Below, in pieces: positions 1 to 9,802 of a DNA stretch of 32,616 nucleotides. Origin of the DNA: Jaenimonas drosophilae (lineage: Eukaryota > Euglenozoa > Kinetoplastea > Trypanosomatida > Trypanosomatidae); assembly GCA_030849065.1 (NCBI GenBank), contig JASAON010001459.1:1-32616 (forward strand), in the 5' to 3' direction. The translations under genes were made by a program, and so were the position numbers. Each line of letters begins with the position of its first letter. Position 1 is the stretch's first letter. Under the pieces are notes generated by a model. It was not told where the DNA came from and ran no database searches. It was given only the letters and a program-made list of their open reading frames with translations.

Positions 1-120
1 AACCTCCTCCACATAGTCCGCCGTGGGCTGCTCCTCGTAAGCAACATACGGGTTTTCGTGGATGTGCCGCCGCCATTGCACTACCTCAGGCTGAACTGCA
101 GCAATAAGTGATTGCATCAT
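1..120 (-). CDS. M20D-family amidohydrolase (N-acyl amino acid / IAA-amino acid hydrolase type), N-terminus only
   Basis: Minus-strand frame that runs off the left edge of the window; only the first 40 residues are present. They begin [18 protein letters not shown] and continue with [12 protein letters not shown] and a TADYVEE segment. This reproduces the start of M20D peptidases (WRRxLHxNPExxFxExxTAxYV), which hydrolyse N-acyl amino acids with a two-metal centre. The catalytic metal ligands lie beyond the window. Two consecutive ATGs (120 and 117) could start it; an in-frame stop lies not far upstream, and a short T-rich stretch ending in AG about 45 bases upstream could be the trans-splice acceptor. 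The family call rests on the N-terminal signature alone. Confidence 0.72.
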   Translation of the reverse strand, partial: MMQSLIAAVQPEVVQWRRHIHENPYVAYEEQPTADYVEEV

Positions 121-367
121 GAGCAACGTGACAACTTGAGCCTTTATTTCGTGATACGGTTAGGGCTAAAATTGAACAACAAACGCAGCGGGAAAAACAT
201 GAGAGAATAAGTTGGCCAGCACACCTATAAATAATGCTGCATGTTTCAGTGGTGTGTCCAGATCATCAAACAGAATCCATCAAGATTATGTGTCATGTAC
301 ATGTGCAGGCAAACCATCTTCGTGGTTATGGTGTGTGTTCAGTATCGAAGTGGGTCCGAAGCGCGGC

Positions 368-1585
368 TCAAGCAGCAGATGGTCTGTCCGCCGACTTCGA
401 CTCAGCTGCCCCAGCTTGGTGCAAATCTGCTTGCTCCTTCGCTGCCTTTTCGATCACCCGTACGCGAGTAAGGAGTGAAGAAATGTATAAATCCTTTTCT
501 TCACATGATCGTTTCAGCTCCACATTCAGTTTCACAGCTGAGCACCACGAGAGGTGCATTCGCTCTAGTTGCTTGAAAACACTTGTAATGGCCGAGTCCT
601 CCCTCAAATTGGTCTTCTGGTCCTTGAGGGTGCTGGGAAGTTTTACGCTCTCCGAGCCTTCCAGAACGCCAAAATTGGAACGAGTCACCAATTGCGTACG
701 ACGCTCCGGGATAGGAAACGACGAGTAGGATCTAGCCGGAAAACGACTACGGAGATCACCCTTCGCAAAGTACTTCTGCAGCTCAGCAAGATCTTCACAG
801 CGTTCCAGCAGAACTCCCAAAATAATCGATGCATCAAAGACAAAATTTTCCTGCTCGCAAGTGAAGACCATTCCAGGCTTTGCAATTACTGACACTACTC
901 CACTTGGCTTGGCTGTTGCACTAGCCTTGATTGGAGAGCACAGTCTCGAGGGTACTACGGTGCCACTCTTGACGGGCTTCTTGCGAGATGGGTGTAACAC
1001 ATCTAACATTGCAGCACACTCTGCCGCCCTCTGGTCAGCAATCACAGCACTTTTCGGACCAGAATTGATAAGGTAGCCAGTCCGTTGGCACGTGGATTCC
1101 ATGCCGCAGCCCCGTAGCAAGCCTGAACCGGAAAATATGGTCTCAGATGTGGTTGACAGCGTACACATGCATCTAAATTCATCCTCCAATCCCCTATATG
1201 GAACAAGCAACGATGCGGAATCGCACTGAACCTCCACCATGATTGTTTCCAGGACGGCAAGAAGACACATGCAGATATCCTGAAGATTCTCCACTGGTAT
1301 TTTGGCTGCGCTGCCAACAATTTGCCTTTCTTCCAATCGCCCGCGATCCTGAACCAGCGGAAAGGAGTAGGACGGACCTTTGGGATGCACTACCCGAGGT
1401 GGTGGAGTTGCATTTTTCTTTTCTGCATTCATCTCTTGGACTTTTTCAGCTAGCTGTGTGAGCTCACTGGACCACGACTCAAGGTCCGATTGAAATAGAC
1501 ATTCTGCATTGGCACTGCTGATCTTCTCGGCAAGGGAGCTGATGACACCACTCAGATCAAACTCCGTCTCCTCTTGAATGGACAT
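368..1585 (-). CDS. GAF-like domain protein with coiled-coil ends, function unknown
   Basis: 405-residue protein not recognised by name. Residues about 1-60 are acidic and heptad-like. Residues about 100-262 have the alternating hydrophobic pattern of a GAF small-molecule or dimerisation domain: ASLLVPYRG near 124, then GVVSVIAKPGMVFTCEQE at 229-246, followed by a hydrophobic helix (FDASIILGVLLE). This resembles the closing strand and helix of GAF domains. Residues about 335-395 form a second coiled-coil-prone helix and the tail is charged. No catalytic motif is visible, so a scaffold or sensor role is inference. The start ATG is well supported, because TTTGTTTCTCTAG ends three bases before it on the coding strand. 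Confidence 0.72.
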   Translation of the reverse strand: MSIQEETEFDLSGVISSLAEKISSANAECLFQSDLESWSSELTQLAEKVQEMNAEKKNATPPPRVVHPKGPSYSFPLVQDRGRLEERQIVGSAAKIPVENLQDICMCLLAVLETIMVEVQCDSASLLVPYRGLEDEFRCMCTLSTTSETIFSGSGLLRGCGMESTCQRTGYLINSGPKSAVIADQRAAECAAMLDVLHPSRKKPVKSGTVVPSRLCSPIKASATAKPSGVVSVIAKPGMVFTCEQENFVFDASIILGVLLERCEDLAELQKYFAKGDLRSRFPARSYSSFPIPERRTQLVTRSNFGVLEGSESVKLPSTLKDQKTNLREDSAITSVFKQLERMHLSWCSAVKLNVELKRSCEEKDLYISSLLTRVRVIEKAAKEQADLHQAGAAESKSADRPSAA

Positions 1586-1588
1586 CAG

Positions 1589-1608
1589 CTAGAGAAACAA
1601 AATAATCG
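1589..1608 (-). promoter_or_regulatory. Probable trans-splice acceptor for the GAF-like gene
   Basis: On the coding strand a T-rich run ends TTTGTTTCTCTAG, followed by CTG and the ATG. A pyrimidine tract plus first AG just upstream of an ORF is the kinetoplastid spliced-leader acceptor pattern. The exact site is inferred. Confidence 0.5.
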
Positions 1609-1780
1609 CTTTTGGTAAACAGAATGACAAAAAGATGTAGCAGAAGAAAAATGTGCAGGCTCGTCAGTTTGTTCTGATGATCCAGATACGAGCGGAGAAA
1701 TCCTTGAGAGTGGTAAGCAATTAGTGAAATTTGCTGATTATTTCAACAGAACTTGCCTCAGAGCCCAGTCGTGTACCGTT

Positions 1781-1800
1781 CACAGAAGCACACAGAAGCA
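1781..1800. repeat. Two tandem copies of a 10-base unit
   Basis: CACAGAAGCA occurs twice in direct succession between the GAF-like gene and the PPR gene. It is short and may be of no consequence. Confidence 0.8.
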
Positions 1801-1869
1801 AGCAATGTTTGACGCATCCAAATGTGACGAGCAGGCCTAGGGCTTTCGCCTAAGCCGAGATGTAGGGAG

Positions 1870-4800
1870 CTACTCACTGCGACTGGTCTTCTTTGGACCC
1901 TTCTTGTTACCGCGCTTTCTCATTGCTCGTTGGAGAGCACTCTCTGCCACGTGAGTTTCGCGTGTTCTGGATTCTTCCTCAGACCAACGCTGAATTTGCG
2001 CAGCTTCCGCAGGGCTACGCTTATTTCGACCATACCACGCCTTGACACTAGACGCGAGTGTTTCCTTGTGGTCTTCGGGGGTGCGGCCAAATCGTAGAGT
2101 AGGTGCCTCTGGAGCCTCGAGGGTTCCATGGCCGTACATCTCGCGCCACTTTGAGAGATAATCGTACTTTGAGCGACGCGTTGATCCCTTGGAATAAATG
2201 TCGACCTCGTTTTCCTGCTTGTTTTTCAGGACCTCAACCACTTCCTTCACCTTTTCGTTGGAGGTAGCTTCCATCTGCGCATAGAAGGTGTTATCAGCTT
2301 CCAAAGCAAGTTCTTCATCTGTCTTGTACGGGGCGAGCGCATCGCGGCGCTCACTGTTCCAAACAAGTTCGCCTGCGGCGTCTACTGAGTGAGCCATTTC
2401 GCTTGGTGGCTTCATGGACCCGTTTTCATAGCGGTGATCTGTAAATTGCCGCGAGTCGGAGAGCTCCCCTGGGTTAGTAGCACCGCTATCCTCAATATCT
2501 AGCTGGTCACCAGCAACACGAACGGACTTTCCAAGTTCAGAAAAGGGGGCCGGAGCCACCTTTCCGTCAAGTACTTTTTGATATTCCTTCTTAAGGAGGG
2601 CTCTCTCACGCCACAATCGAACGCCCCATCCTTGTGGTCCACCGCCATCTTTAGGGTATGAAAGCTCCCCTCCATCCAAGGCCCAGAGGCTTCCGGTAAC
2701 TTCACCCTCTTCACCACGCAGCTTTGGAAGAAGTTCGTGCCGATCCAGCTGGGGAACGTCAGAAATGGTTGGAAACTGCGACTGTATGCCCATCAGAGAC
2801 AGTGCAGAGTTCTTCTCCTCAAAAGACTCACCCTTGGGAGTCCCGTCAGAGCTTTCCTCATCAAACAGCTCATGCTTGCTGATGGTGCTCTGTTTCCATT
2901 CTTCCCACCAGGCTAGTGTAGAGCGAGGATGAATCGGTAGCGGCTGAGGAACTTGTGACTCCTCACCCGAATTCTGCATCTGGCTTGATACATCTTGTGG
3001 AAACCCTAACCCTTCTGTCTTCTTGGCCAAGAATTCCTCCCTCGCTTGCATAATGCGCCGTGCACGCCGCTTCATATCTCGCTTATATCCAGCAGCATTG
3101 TGAACCCGAACCATCTTCTTCAGAAGAGCCGGTCGGATGTGAATTCTTGCATTTTCCATCGCCTCCAAATAGTGCAGTGCCCGAGCGGCACCACCTTCTT
3201 CACCTGATGACAGGTGCATGAAAATGAGGCATTCGTACGTGCGCCTGGTGGGAACCAGATCTTCCTGCATTACCAGTTGCTGGAATAGTTTCTCTGCCTC
3301 ATCAATGCGTTGTTGGTGGGCAAGAAGGGCGATGTAGCACTCATAGCTATAAATATCTTTCTTGAGATGCCATTCATCGAACGTATCGTTCCACAGCTTT
3401 GACGCTTGCTCTTCAAACCTTCCAGCTGCAGTGCCATCAGACGGAAGATGCTCAATGCTAAGAATTGCCGACTGGCAACAAAGGCGAAGTAGTGCGTTGA
3501 CAAAAGGAAGTTGAACCTCCCAACCACGAGTGACGACCAGTTCATATATGCCGAAACATGTGTTCATGTGGTCGAGCCAAGTGGACATGACATTGCTATC
3601 ATCTTTGTCCGCGAGGGTACCGTAGTCAAGACGAATGATGCACTGCACGTGGGCATGGACTGCCCACGTGAGATGCATGATCGTCATTGGAATTCGGTCA
3701 TCTCTCATTTTTCCCAAGTACTTCTCAACCGCCGTCACGTCACCAACCACTTGTGCTGAACGGATGAGGTTCAAGTAAGTTGTTCCATTCCACACAATAC
3801 CCATAAGATCCATCTTCTGAGCGAGCTCTTCACATCGTAACCTCATCTCAGGCAACGGACTTTGACTTAATGCGAACATCATGGCATCATAATGCGACCG
3901 GGATGCAATATAACCGTATACATTCTCCATTTGATCAAATAACTGCACTGCCTCTGCCATAGAGTTAAGCTGGGTATGGTCCTTCCCCAAAGCGCGCAAT
4001 TGAAGAGCAAATGTTACCTCATTGGGTTCAATATTGGCATACATCTTCATGTTGTCCACGATTTGCGACACTGCTGGGTAGTCTCTAGCATTATGAAACG
4101 AGCGCATTAATTCATGCCAGTTTCCAATTCCTGGTGTGATACCCTTCTCTTTCATTTCCTCGATGATAGCCATAGAGTGATTTACGTCACCTTGGGAAGA
4201 TGAATGCTTCATGAGAGCCTTATACATCTCTGCGCTTGGTCCCAGACCAACTCCAGAAGCAAAATTGAAGACTGCTCTAGCAACATCATAGTAGTGTTGT
4301 CTTGCCAAGGCGGTAAGCACGACAATTAATCCTTCTTCTGTGTATTCGAGTCCACTTGATTCCAGAAGTGCACCAAGTTCTTTACTTGCGTTGGTGCGCT
4401 CAGACCCATCATCCAAGTACGCCATGGGAATGCCAGTGCTTCGTGAAAAGTCTACGACTGGAATAACTGAAGACGCACCGTGACTTACGTGGGAATCCTG
4501 CAAACTCTCAATGGCTTCTTCCAAGTCTTTGTAATCGTCATTCATCAGCCCAGAGGACAGCAATGGCTGTGACCTCTGCATCTTGTCTAAGTAGAGAGAT
4601 GAGTGCTTCCCAGAGTTCGGGTCAGATGATGGCGGTGAACTAATGAGACGCTCTCCGAACTCGAGCAAGGCTTGCATAGCAGCTGCGTTCTTTTCAACAG
4701 CCTGTGCTTCATCCCTGGTGTCCTCCTCAGCTGGATACTGCCACGCGTATGCCCACCGCTCAATAGTGTCATCCCACTTCCCATGGGCAGGAGGGCGATA

Positions 4801-4950
4801 ATCTGCGGGAAGAGTTCCCTTCCGGAACATCTCGATTTCCATCTCTCGAGCGCTTGGGCCTAAAGCCGCGGCTCCCCTGAGGGCGACATGCCGCAGCGCC
4901 TGAGCATATGGTGATAGCGCCTTGGAGTAACGTAGAGGGCAAACACGCAT
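1870..4950 (-). CDS. Large mitochondrial PPR protein, similar to kinetoplast ribosomal PPR proteins
   Basis: 1026 residues from the ATG chosen here. The frame is open further upstream, but without an ATG in that part, and a very good pyrimidine tract plus AG lies just before this ATG. The N-terminus (MRVCPLRYSKALSPYAQ...) is basic and free of acids, as in mitochondrial targeting peptides. The middle third carries degenerate helical-hairpin repeats typical of pentatricopeptide (PPR) proteins, for example around PSAEMYKALMKHSSSQGD, TFALQLRALGKDHTQ and YECLIFMHLSSGEEGG. The C-terminal 350 residues are charged with WxxxW segments and end in a lysine/arginine tail. PPR proteins bind organelle RNA; in trypanosomes several large ones (KRIPP proteins) are mitoribosome subunits with such extensions. 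Assignment to a particular KRIPP is not made. Confidence 0.82.
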   Translation of the reverse strand: MRVCPLRYSKALSPYAQALRHVALRGAAALGPSAREMEIEMFRKGTLPADYRPPAHGKWDDTIERWAYAWQYPAEEDTRDEAQAVEKNAAAMQALLEFGERLISSPPSSDPNSGKHSSLYLDKMQRSQPLLSSGLMNDDYKDLEEAIESLQDSHVSHGASSVIPVVDFSRSTGIPMAYLDDGSERTNASKELGALLESSGLEYTEEGLIVVLTALARQHYYDVARAVFNFASGVGLGPSAEMYKALMKHSSSQGDVNHSMAIIEEMKEKGITPGIGNWHELMRSFHNARDYPAVSQIVDNMKMYANIEPNEVTFALQLRALGKDHTQLNSMAEAVQLFDQMENVYGYIASRSHYDAMMFALSQSPLPEMRLRCEELAQKMDLMGIVWNGTTYLNLIRSAQVVGDVTAVEKYLGKMRDDRIPMTIMHLTWAVHAHVQCIIRLDYGTLADKDDSNVMSTWLDHMNTCFGIYELVVTRGWEVQLPFVNALLRLCCQSAILSIEHLPSDGTAAGRFEEQASKLWNDTFDEWHLKKDIYSYECYIALLAHQQRIDEAEKLFQQLVMQEDLVPTRRTYECLIFMHLSSGEEGGAARALHYLEAMENARIHIRPALLKKMVRVHNAAGYKRDMKRRARRIMQAREEFLAKKTEGLGFPQDVSSQMQNSGEESQVPQPLPIHPRSTLAWWEEWKQSTISKHELFDEESSDGTPKGESFEEKNSALSLMGIQSQFPTISDVPQLDRHELLPKLRGEEGEVTGSLWALDGGELSYPKDGGGPQGWGVRLWRERALLKKEYQKVLDGKVAPAPFSELGKSVRVAGDQLDIEDSGATNPGELSDSRQFTDHRYENGSMKPPSEMAHSVDAAGELVWNSERRDALAPYKTDEELALEADNTFYAQMEATSNEKVKEVVEVLKNKQENEVDIYSKGSTRRSKYDYLSKWREMYGHGTLEAPEAPTLRFGRTPEDHKETLASSVKAWYGRNKRSPAEAAQIQRWSEEESRTRETHVAESALQRAMRKRGNKKGPKKTSRSE

Positions 4951-4966
4951 CGATCCAAGCGGCCAC

Positions 4967-5009
4967 CTAGAAACCAAATGATATGAGTGATGAAAGCAGA
5001 AAGAGGACC
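4967..5009 (-). promoter_or_regulatory. Probable trans-splice acceptor for the PPR gene
   Basis: The coding strand shows a C/T-rich stretch (CCTCTTTCTGCTTTCATCAC) leading to CATTTGGTTTCTAG, 16 bases upstream of the ATG. It supports the ATG at 4950 over upstream non-ATG starts. Confidence 0.55.
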
Positions 5010-5117
5010 ATTTATTGTGGATCAAGCGGGAGGTCGTCAATCCATAATAATTCCCCGCTATTACATTGTAAACAGACGCATCTCCTTGCACTTACCCAGC
5101 AGGCAGAATTACTGTAG

Positions 5118-5459
5118 TTAGTCATCCTTCTTGGCTGACTCACTCGCCTTTTGCGAATCGTAGTCCAGCCCGGCACTGAAGACAATCTTCATGAGCCAGT
5201 TTGTGGACAGAAAGAGCCCGAAGCCCAGAAAACCAAATGCCCACACATGTATGTTGTCCGGCATTGAGTAGACAAACATGGCCCAGATCAATCCAAGCAT
5301 GACCATTATTATATTGAAGGAAATCCAAATAATGGGACTCAGTGCAGAGCCTGGGGTCAAAATATGGTTGAATAGACGAACCAGAAGAGGTTCTTCCTCC
5401 TCCGGTACATTGACACCAGTGGTGGATTCATTTCCACCTGATGAGCATCCTTGAGACAT
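5118..5459 (-). CDS. PKR1-like V-ATPase assembly factor (small ER membrane protein)
   Basis: 113 residues starting at the first ATG of the frame. After an acidic N-terminus comes LLVRLFNHILTPGS (residues 25-38), then two membrane segments at about 42-65 and 71-92, the second ending LFLSTNWLM, then a short charged tail ending KKDD. This matches the Pkr1 family layout, in which a segment like 'W..IFTPG' precedes two helices closed by 'W/S-x-NW'. Yeast Pkr1 is an ER protein helping assembly of the V-ATPase Vo sector. The terminal KKDD resembles a dilysine ER-retrieval signal, though the lysines sit at -3 and -4 as required, which fits ER residence. The next gene upstream encodes a WDR7-like protein, also linked to V-ATPase assembly. 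Sequence is short, so the call is moderately certain. Confidence 0.68.
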   Translation of the reverse strand: MSQGCSSGGNESTTGVNVPEEEEPLLVRLFNHILTPGSALSPIIWISFNIIMVMLGLIWAMFVYSMPDNIHVWAFGFLGFGLFLSTNWLMKIVFSAGLDYDSQKASESAKKDD

Positions 5460-5637
5460 GGAGCTGTGAAAGTGCTTTCTACCAATCAAACTTAACCTTT
5501 ACAACATCCGTCGCAGAGAATAGAGGAAAGTTCCATCAATTAAATACCAGAACACATACTAAACAAATTGCGTGAGAAGGTGTGTACATCTATGCACAAG
5601 CATCAAACTGTGTTTTGGTGCAAGCTGTTCCGTGATG

Positions 5638-8600
5638 CTATGCCAACGCAAACTCGAGTGTATTGTGCCATGGAGTTGAAAGCTCCACGCATTGAGAGGA
5701 TAGCCACTTGAGAACGCAGCAGTGTGCCACATTTGGGAGATCCTCTTCACGAACGGTGATCTCAGGAATGCTCATGCTTTTGTCCTTTCGAAACTCGCTC
5801 GCTGATGATGAAAACAGATTCAGAATCGAAGAACTCCTTGTCGAAGCCCAGAGAGAGACAGAGGACATCCTTTCAGATACTGTGGCGAGTTTGTTGCTTT
5901 CTGTGCTGCTGCTGCTACTGAACGCGACCATCAGGACAGGGTGCGAGTGAGCTCGGAAACGATTCACGAGAGTTCCTGCCCGAACGTCAAACACACTCAC
6001 CGACCCATCATTCATTCCAACGGCAAGATGTTGTTGATGCTGATGAAATGACACATTAGGAAGCACATTCACACAAGCTTGGAGAAGATGAGTTCCGGCG
6101 GCGGCACACGCTAGCTTGAAAGTTTTTTCATGGCTTTGTGAGTTCATTGCGCGAAGAAGAATTTCAGCTATAACGGAAACAGACGTGTACGCCTGCCAGG
6201 GATATTGGGCTACACATCGCGCCAAAAAGGTAATCATGGACGCACGCCATGAGCCGTTCTCAAAGTATCGAAGAAAGATTGCTCTCAGAAATTTTTCCAT
6301 ATTGTGTGACGCAATAAGTTGAAGGGCGTCCGCACATGAGGACTGCGCAAAGCCATCATCTGTTCCAAAGCACGCTCGCACCAAATTGTGCACAAAGGTA
6401 TCATACTCCTCAATTGTGTGCAGCAGCGGGTACCCTAAGCACACCGCAATCAATTGGCGTTGCCCTTTCGTATCTCGACCAAATGAAACGTCACCTGCCA
6501 AAAGTAGCGAAGTGAGGTGTTTCAAGTCCGATGCCGCGTTCTCAAGTACGACTTGTAGCATCGATGACGGCCATTCTCTACACTGTCTCGCTGAAGCGAA
6601 TCCCATGAGCACGTATGTCATCGCCAAATTTAGCGAATCATCACTTGCTGGCGAGCGGTTCTCAGATGATGAAACACTAACTGAGCTAAGAAACAGAACA
6701 AGCGCCTCCGTCAACAAACTGAACCTTACGTTTTCGACAAAGAATGCGAGTCCGGCGTGAATAGCTGCGGAAAACGCTTCCCCATACTCGAATAGCAGAA
6801 GAAAGTACTCCTCGAGAACCTCATCTAACGCAATTGTCTCAGTCTCGACTCGTTGAACAACAACAGAATGCAAACGAATGCTGCTTCGGGCAGCCTTCAG
6901 CGCAAGTGACCCATTTCGAGTCACATCAAGCAATGCACATGTCATGAAAATTGCCTGCAGCAGCACAGCGACATTGCCGCAGAGAGAGACATCAAGATTT
7001 AAATCATCAATAAGGCGGCTCCATGGTCCCTGCTCGAAAATCAAGTGTTGCATCGGCGTGTCGCATGCCCTGTACAGCAGGTTTACTGCTGCGGGGTAGT
7101 CACTAGGAACACTTGATCGGCTTCGCAGATCTTCAATTAGGCGCATCACGTTAACTTTGATAGCAAAATAGCGGCCACCAAAGCACTTTTGATGGTCTAT
7201 TCGCAGTGCAGACAACCAGGATTCTGTCAGTAAATTTTCCGTGCTCACATTCACTCCTGAATAACAAATGAATGCACGTTCAAGCCTTCCCGTAGGGATG
7301 TGCCAGACGTTTCCCGTGGCACCCGAGTACGTGAAAATGTACTCACCGATTGCATCCACAAAGCACCCGGTAAGGGGAGTGGCAGGAGACTGCAGTGTGC
7401 ACAATATGTCAGCTGTGTCGAACTTGTGAAGGCAGATACTCCCAAGATGGGTTGCGGCGCTGATCAGCATCACTGCACCAGCACTTCCGCCAAAATGACG
7501 ATGGATGAGCCTATCCACACACCCTCTGTGAGCCATTCTAACATGGGAACGTAGCTCGCTATCTGCAAAGATTTGCACGTCTCCGTTCACAAAGCCTAGT
7601 GCACAGTACACTTTACCAGACAAATCAAACGCAATACAGCTTGTCACTTGCTGTGCATCCAAATCCTTCACAAGACATAGACGCCCTTGTTGTCCGTATG
7701 ATGTCAACGAGCAAACTCCATCCGATGACATGTGCACGAACCATGACGCCTCCTTCGTTGGAACGATATCTAGCAAGAACGTTGTGCCCATCGACTCCAC
7801 ACCACCATGTAGATTTACGCGATGAAAGGAACCGTCATCATGCTGTCGGAAGATGGATGAGTTTCGCTCCCCAACGTCAAAAAAATCGCAACCCGAAAGT
7901 ACCCAAAGGTGCTCACACAAACCTCTGCCAGTTGGCATAATACACCCGTGAGGCAAGGGCATGGATATGCTCGCAGCCAGAAATATGTCCCCAACGATTC
8001 GTCGATCTACAGACGCATTGACGTGGTACACTAGGCAAACCGCATCCGATCGCAATACTGCAAGACGATTACCATTTGCAGCTGGCTGGCACCAATTTGC
8101 ACAAGCAAAGGGTAATGGAAGATCATTGTGAACTATGGTCGATTGGTGGATATCACTCCCCGCAAACCATGCGCACGAAACACAATCGGGGAACACTGTA
8201 GCCACAATGTGCGATCCCTCCAGCTCCTTCACGCACGTTGTTGGACGTGAGTCAGAAAACACATTACGGTCCACTGCATAAGATACTAAAAGAGCATTGG
8301 TACCGGAGTCAACTTCATGCGTTTCAGTGATGCGCAGAATCAGTACCTCTCGACTATTGATGAAGTTAACGAGAAGGCAAATTACCCCTTTGAAAGTATC
8401 AACCACAAGCGCAACGGATGAAATAGGGCCGATGCCACTAAAATCTTTCTCTACCCGATAACTCTGCAAGGCCCCCCCACCTAGCAGCGCATGAATAAAA
8501 ATGCACTGCGGCGTAATACACGCGCACAGGTCACCATGCGCACACCACCTGTACTGACTGGCACCCTTCACGGGTTGATGGAAGAAGCCGACGAGATGAG

Positions 8601-9018
8601 CGCTTAAAGATGCGTAGCCAAAGTATCCCCCACGCGTGCAAATCACCAAACCCTTGGAAGAAAAGGAGACATTATCAATAAAATCGTCTGAAGAAAACAA
8701 CACTCCATAATCTTCTGACAACTTGGCATCTGCTGAAGTGTCCCCATCCGAAAAGTCGTACACTTGTCCGGCACAAACACAGCTGAAAATATGACTATCT
8801 CCACGAGCTCGGAAGAAGAATGATCCCAGCAAGACGCAGTCGTCACAGCTGACTTCGCACAGTACTGCCCTCACAGAGTCAAAGACGCACATCCATCCAG
8901 CACCATTGTGAATAACTCGGCAGTCATCACTTGGGGGAAGCTCACAGCGTCCATCAAAACCAACGCTTAAAGGCACACGAGGACAGCTTGCATCTTTAAG
9001 GGGAATGCTGAATTCCAT
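5638..9018 (-). CDS. WDR7 / rabconnectin-3-beta-like WD40 protein
   Basis: 1126 residues. The N-terminal half (to about 590) is a run of beta-strand-rich WD40-like blades, with clear ones at GKVYCALGFVNGDVQIFAD and YIFTYSGATGNVWHIPTGRL. A helical middle region follows (about 620-960). Near residue 1000 a last WD pair appears: LAVGMNDGSVSVFDVRAG, then FRAHSHPVLMVAFSS and VSLWAS. That order, N-terminal propeller, helical solenoid and C-terminal blades reading 'lGxxxGsvxvyDlktG...HxxPVxxvaFs', is the WDR7 (rabconnectin-3 beta) plan. With DMXL proteins, WDR7 promotes V1-Vo assembly of the V-ATPase, a role like yeast RAVE. The ATG start is preceded by a T-rich stretch and AG. Human WDR7 is longer (about 1490 residues), so this is a compact version. 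Confidence 0.7.
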   Translation of the reverse strand: MEFSIPLKDASCPRVPLSVGFDGRCELPPSDDCRVIHNGAGWMCVFDSVRAVLCEVSCDDCVLLGSFFFRARGDSHIFSCVCAGQVYDFSDGDTSADAKLSEDYGVLFSSDDFIDNVSFSSKGLVICTRGGYFGYASLSAHLVGFFHQPVKGASQYRWCAHGDLCACITPQCIFIHALLGGGALQSYRVEKDFSGIGPISSVALVVDTFKGVICLLVNFINSREVLILRITETHEVDSGTNALLVSYAVDRNVFSDSRPTTCVKELEGSHIVATVFPDCVSCAWFAGSDIHQSTIVHNDLPLPFACANWCQPAANGNRLAVLRSDAVCLVYHVNASVDRRIVGDIFLAASISMPLPHGCIMPTGRGLCEHLWVLSGCDFFDVGERNSSIFRQHDDGSFHRVNLHGGVESMGTTFLLDIVPTKEASWFVHMSSDGVCSLTSYGQQGRLCLVKDLDAQQVTSCIAFDLSGKVYCALGFVNGDVQIFADSELRSHVRMAHRGCVDRLIHRHFGGSAGAVMLISAATHLGSICLHKFDTADILCTLQSPATPLTGCFVDAIGEYIFTYSGATGNVWHIPTGRLERAFICYSGVNVSTENLLTESWLSALRIDHQKCFGGRYFAIKVNVMRLIEDLRSRSSVPSDYPAAVNLLYRACDTPMQHLIFEQGPWSRLIDDLNLDVSLCGNVAVLLQAIFMTCALLDVTRNGSLALKAARSSIRLHSVVVQRVETETIALDEVLEEYFLLLFEYGEAFSAAIHAGLAFFVENVRFSLLTEALVLFLSSVSVSSSENRSPASDDSLNLAMTYVLMGFASARQCREWPSSMLQVVLENAASDLKHLTSLLLAGDVSFGRDTKGQRQLIAVCLGYPLLHTIEEYDTFVHNLVRACFGTDDGFAQSSCADALQLIASHNMEKFLRAIFLRYFENGSWRASMITFLARCVAQYPWQAYTSVSVIAEILLRAMNSQSHEKTFKLACAAAGTHLLQACVNVLPNVSFHQHQQHLAVGMNDGSVSVFDVRAGTLVNRFRAHSHPVLMVAFSSSSSTESNKLATVSERMSSVSLWASTRSSSILNLFSSSASEFRKDKSMSIPEITVREEDLPNVAHCCVLKWLSSQCVELSTPWHNTLEFALA

Positions 9019-9142
9019 TCACTTCCTAGTTGGTGTGAAAATCGAGGAAGTAGCGATTCGAGCGTCAGGGATAGGCACAACAGACAACCGCACACGCGTA
9101 CAGAATATTCTCTATCGATATTCACAGTTCACTTCACCAAAG

Positions 9143-9802
9143 CTAGTCGGCACCACAGATTGCAAGTTCCGCTCTCAGTTCACGAATTCTGTTTATCAGC
9201 TTCAATTTGGTGTTTGCCTCTTCTTTCAGCCGATGCTCAATCTGAGATGGTGGATTGTCCGAAGAAGGGGAGGAGGCAGCTTCTTCAGTCAAGATTCCGC
9301 TCCGGCTAAACATTTCTCCCAGCTCCACGAATCCATGCAGGGTGTCACCCACATTGTCAATGATGAGAGGAACCAGTCTCGTTGTTTTGTCAGGTACTTT
9401 CTCAAGCACTGTGTACTCAACCCGGTGCAAATCTGACGACGGTCCCGGAGTAACTGTTACCAATAATAGAAACTTGCCCTCTGTACTGCCATCACCATCC
9501 TTTAAACTCTTCCAATCTTTCCAGGTCAACCGATGAGCTGGAGTACGAATTATCGAAAGCTTGCCAATGACTGAGAAGTTTGACTCTTCGTGGGACTTGA
9601 AACCACATGGAACAGCGCCACAGATAGTTGTTTCAACGCTCGTGCTCATCACAGAAGAGTCTGTGACACGCTGCCGCACATGCTGCCGGCCAATGATATC
9701 AAAGCTGTATTTTACAGATTGATGGGCAGCCAGCGCGGAGGATACAATATAGGCTAACAAAACGCCAGAGATATGTACCTCACAGATACTATCACAAGCC
9801 AT
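9143..9802 (-). CDS. Unknown protein: beta-rich head and C-terminal coiled coil
   Basis: 219 residues from the first ATG; the frame extends six codons further but only to a TTG. I do not recognise it. Residues about 5-150 look beta-rich (for example GKLSIIRTPAHRLTW and KFLLLVTVTPGPSS, then VEYTVLEKV and TRLVPLIIDNVGD). A serine-rich linker (about 172-182) follows, then a charged helix with heptad spacing (IEHRLKEEANTKLKLINRIR) at the C-terminus. Residues 11-24 (SGVLLAYIVSSALA) are hydrophobic but begin a strand as easily as a signal anchor. The overall head-plus-coil plan recalls the XRCC4/SAS-6 fold group, but no diagnostic motif was seen and this is not claimed. Confidence 0.62.
   Translation of the reverse strand: MACDSICEVHISGVLLAYIVSSALAAHQSVKYSFDIIGRQHVRQRVTDSSVMSTSVETTICGAVPCGFKSHEESNFSVIGKLSIIRTPAHRLTWKDWKSLKDGDGSTEGKFLLLVTVTPGPSSDLHRVEYTVLEKVPDKTTRLVPLIIDNVGDTLHGFVELGEMFSRSGILTEEAASSPSSDNPPSQIEHRLKEEANTKLKLINRIRELRAELAICGAD

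Noticed and set aside
160..170. TTAGGG telomere-like hexamer
   Set aside because: A single copy, not a tandem array; expected by chance.
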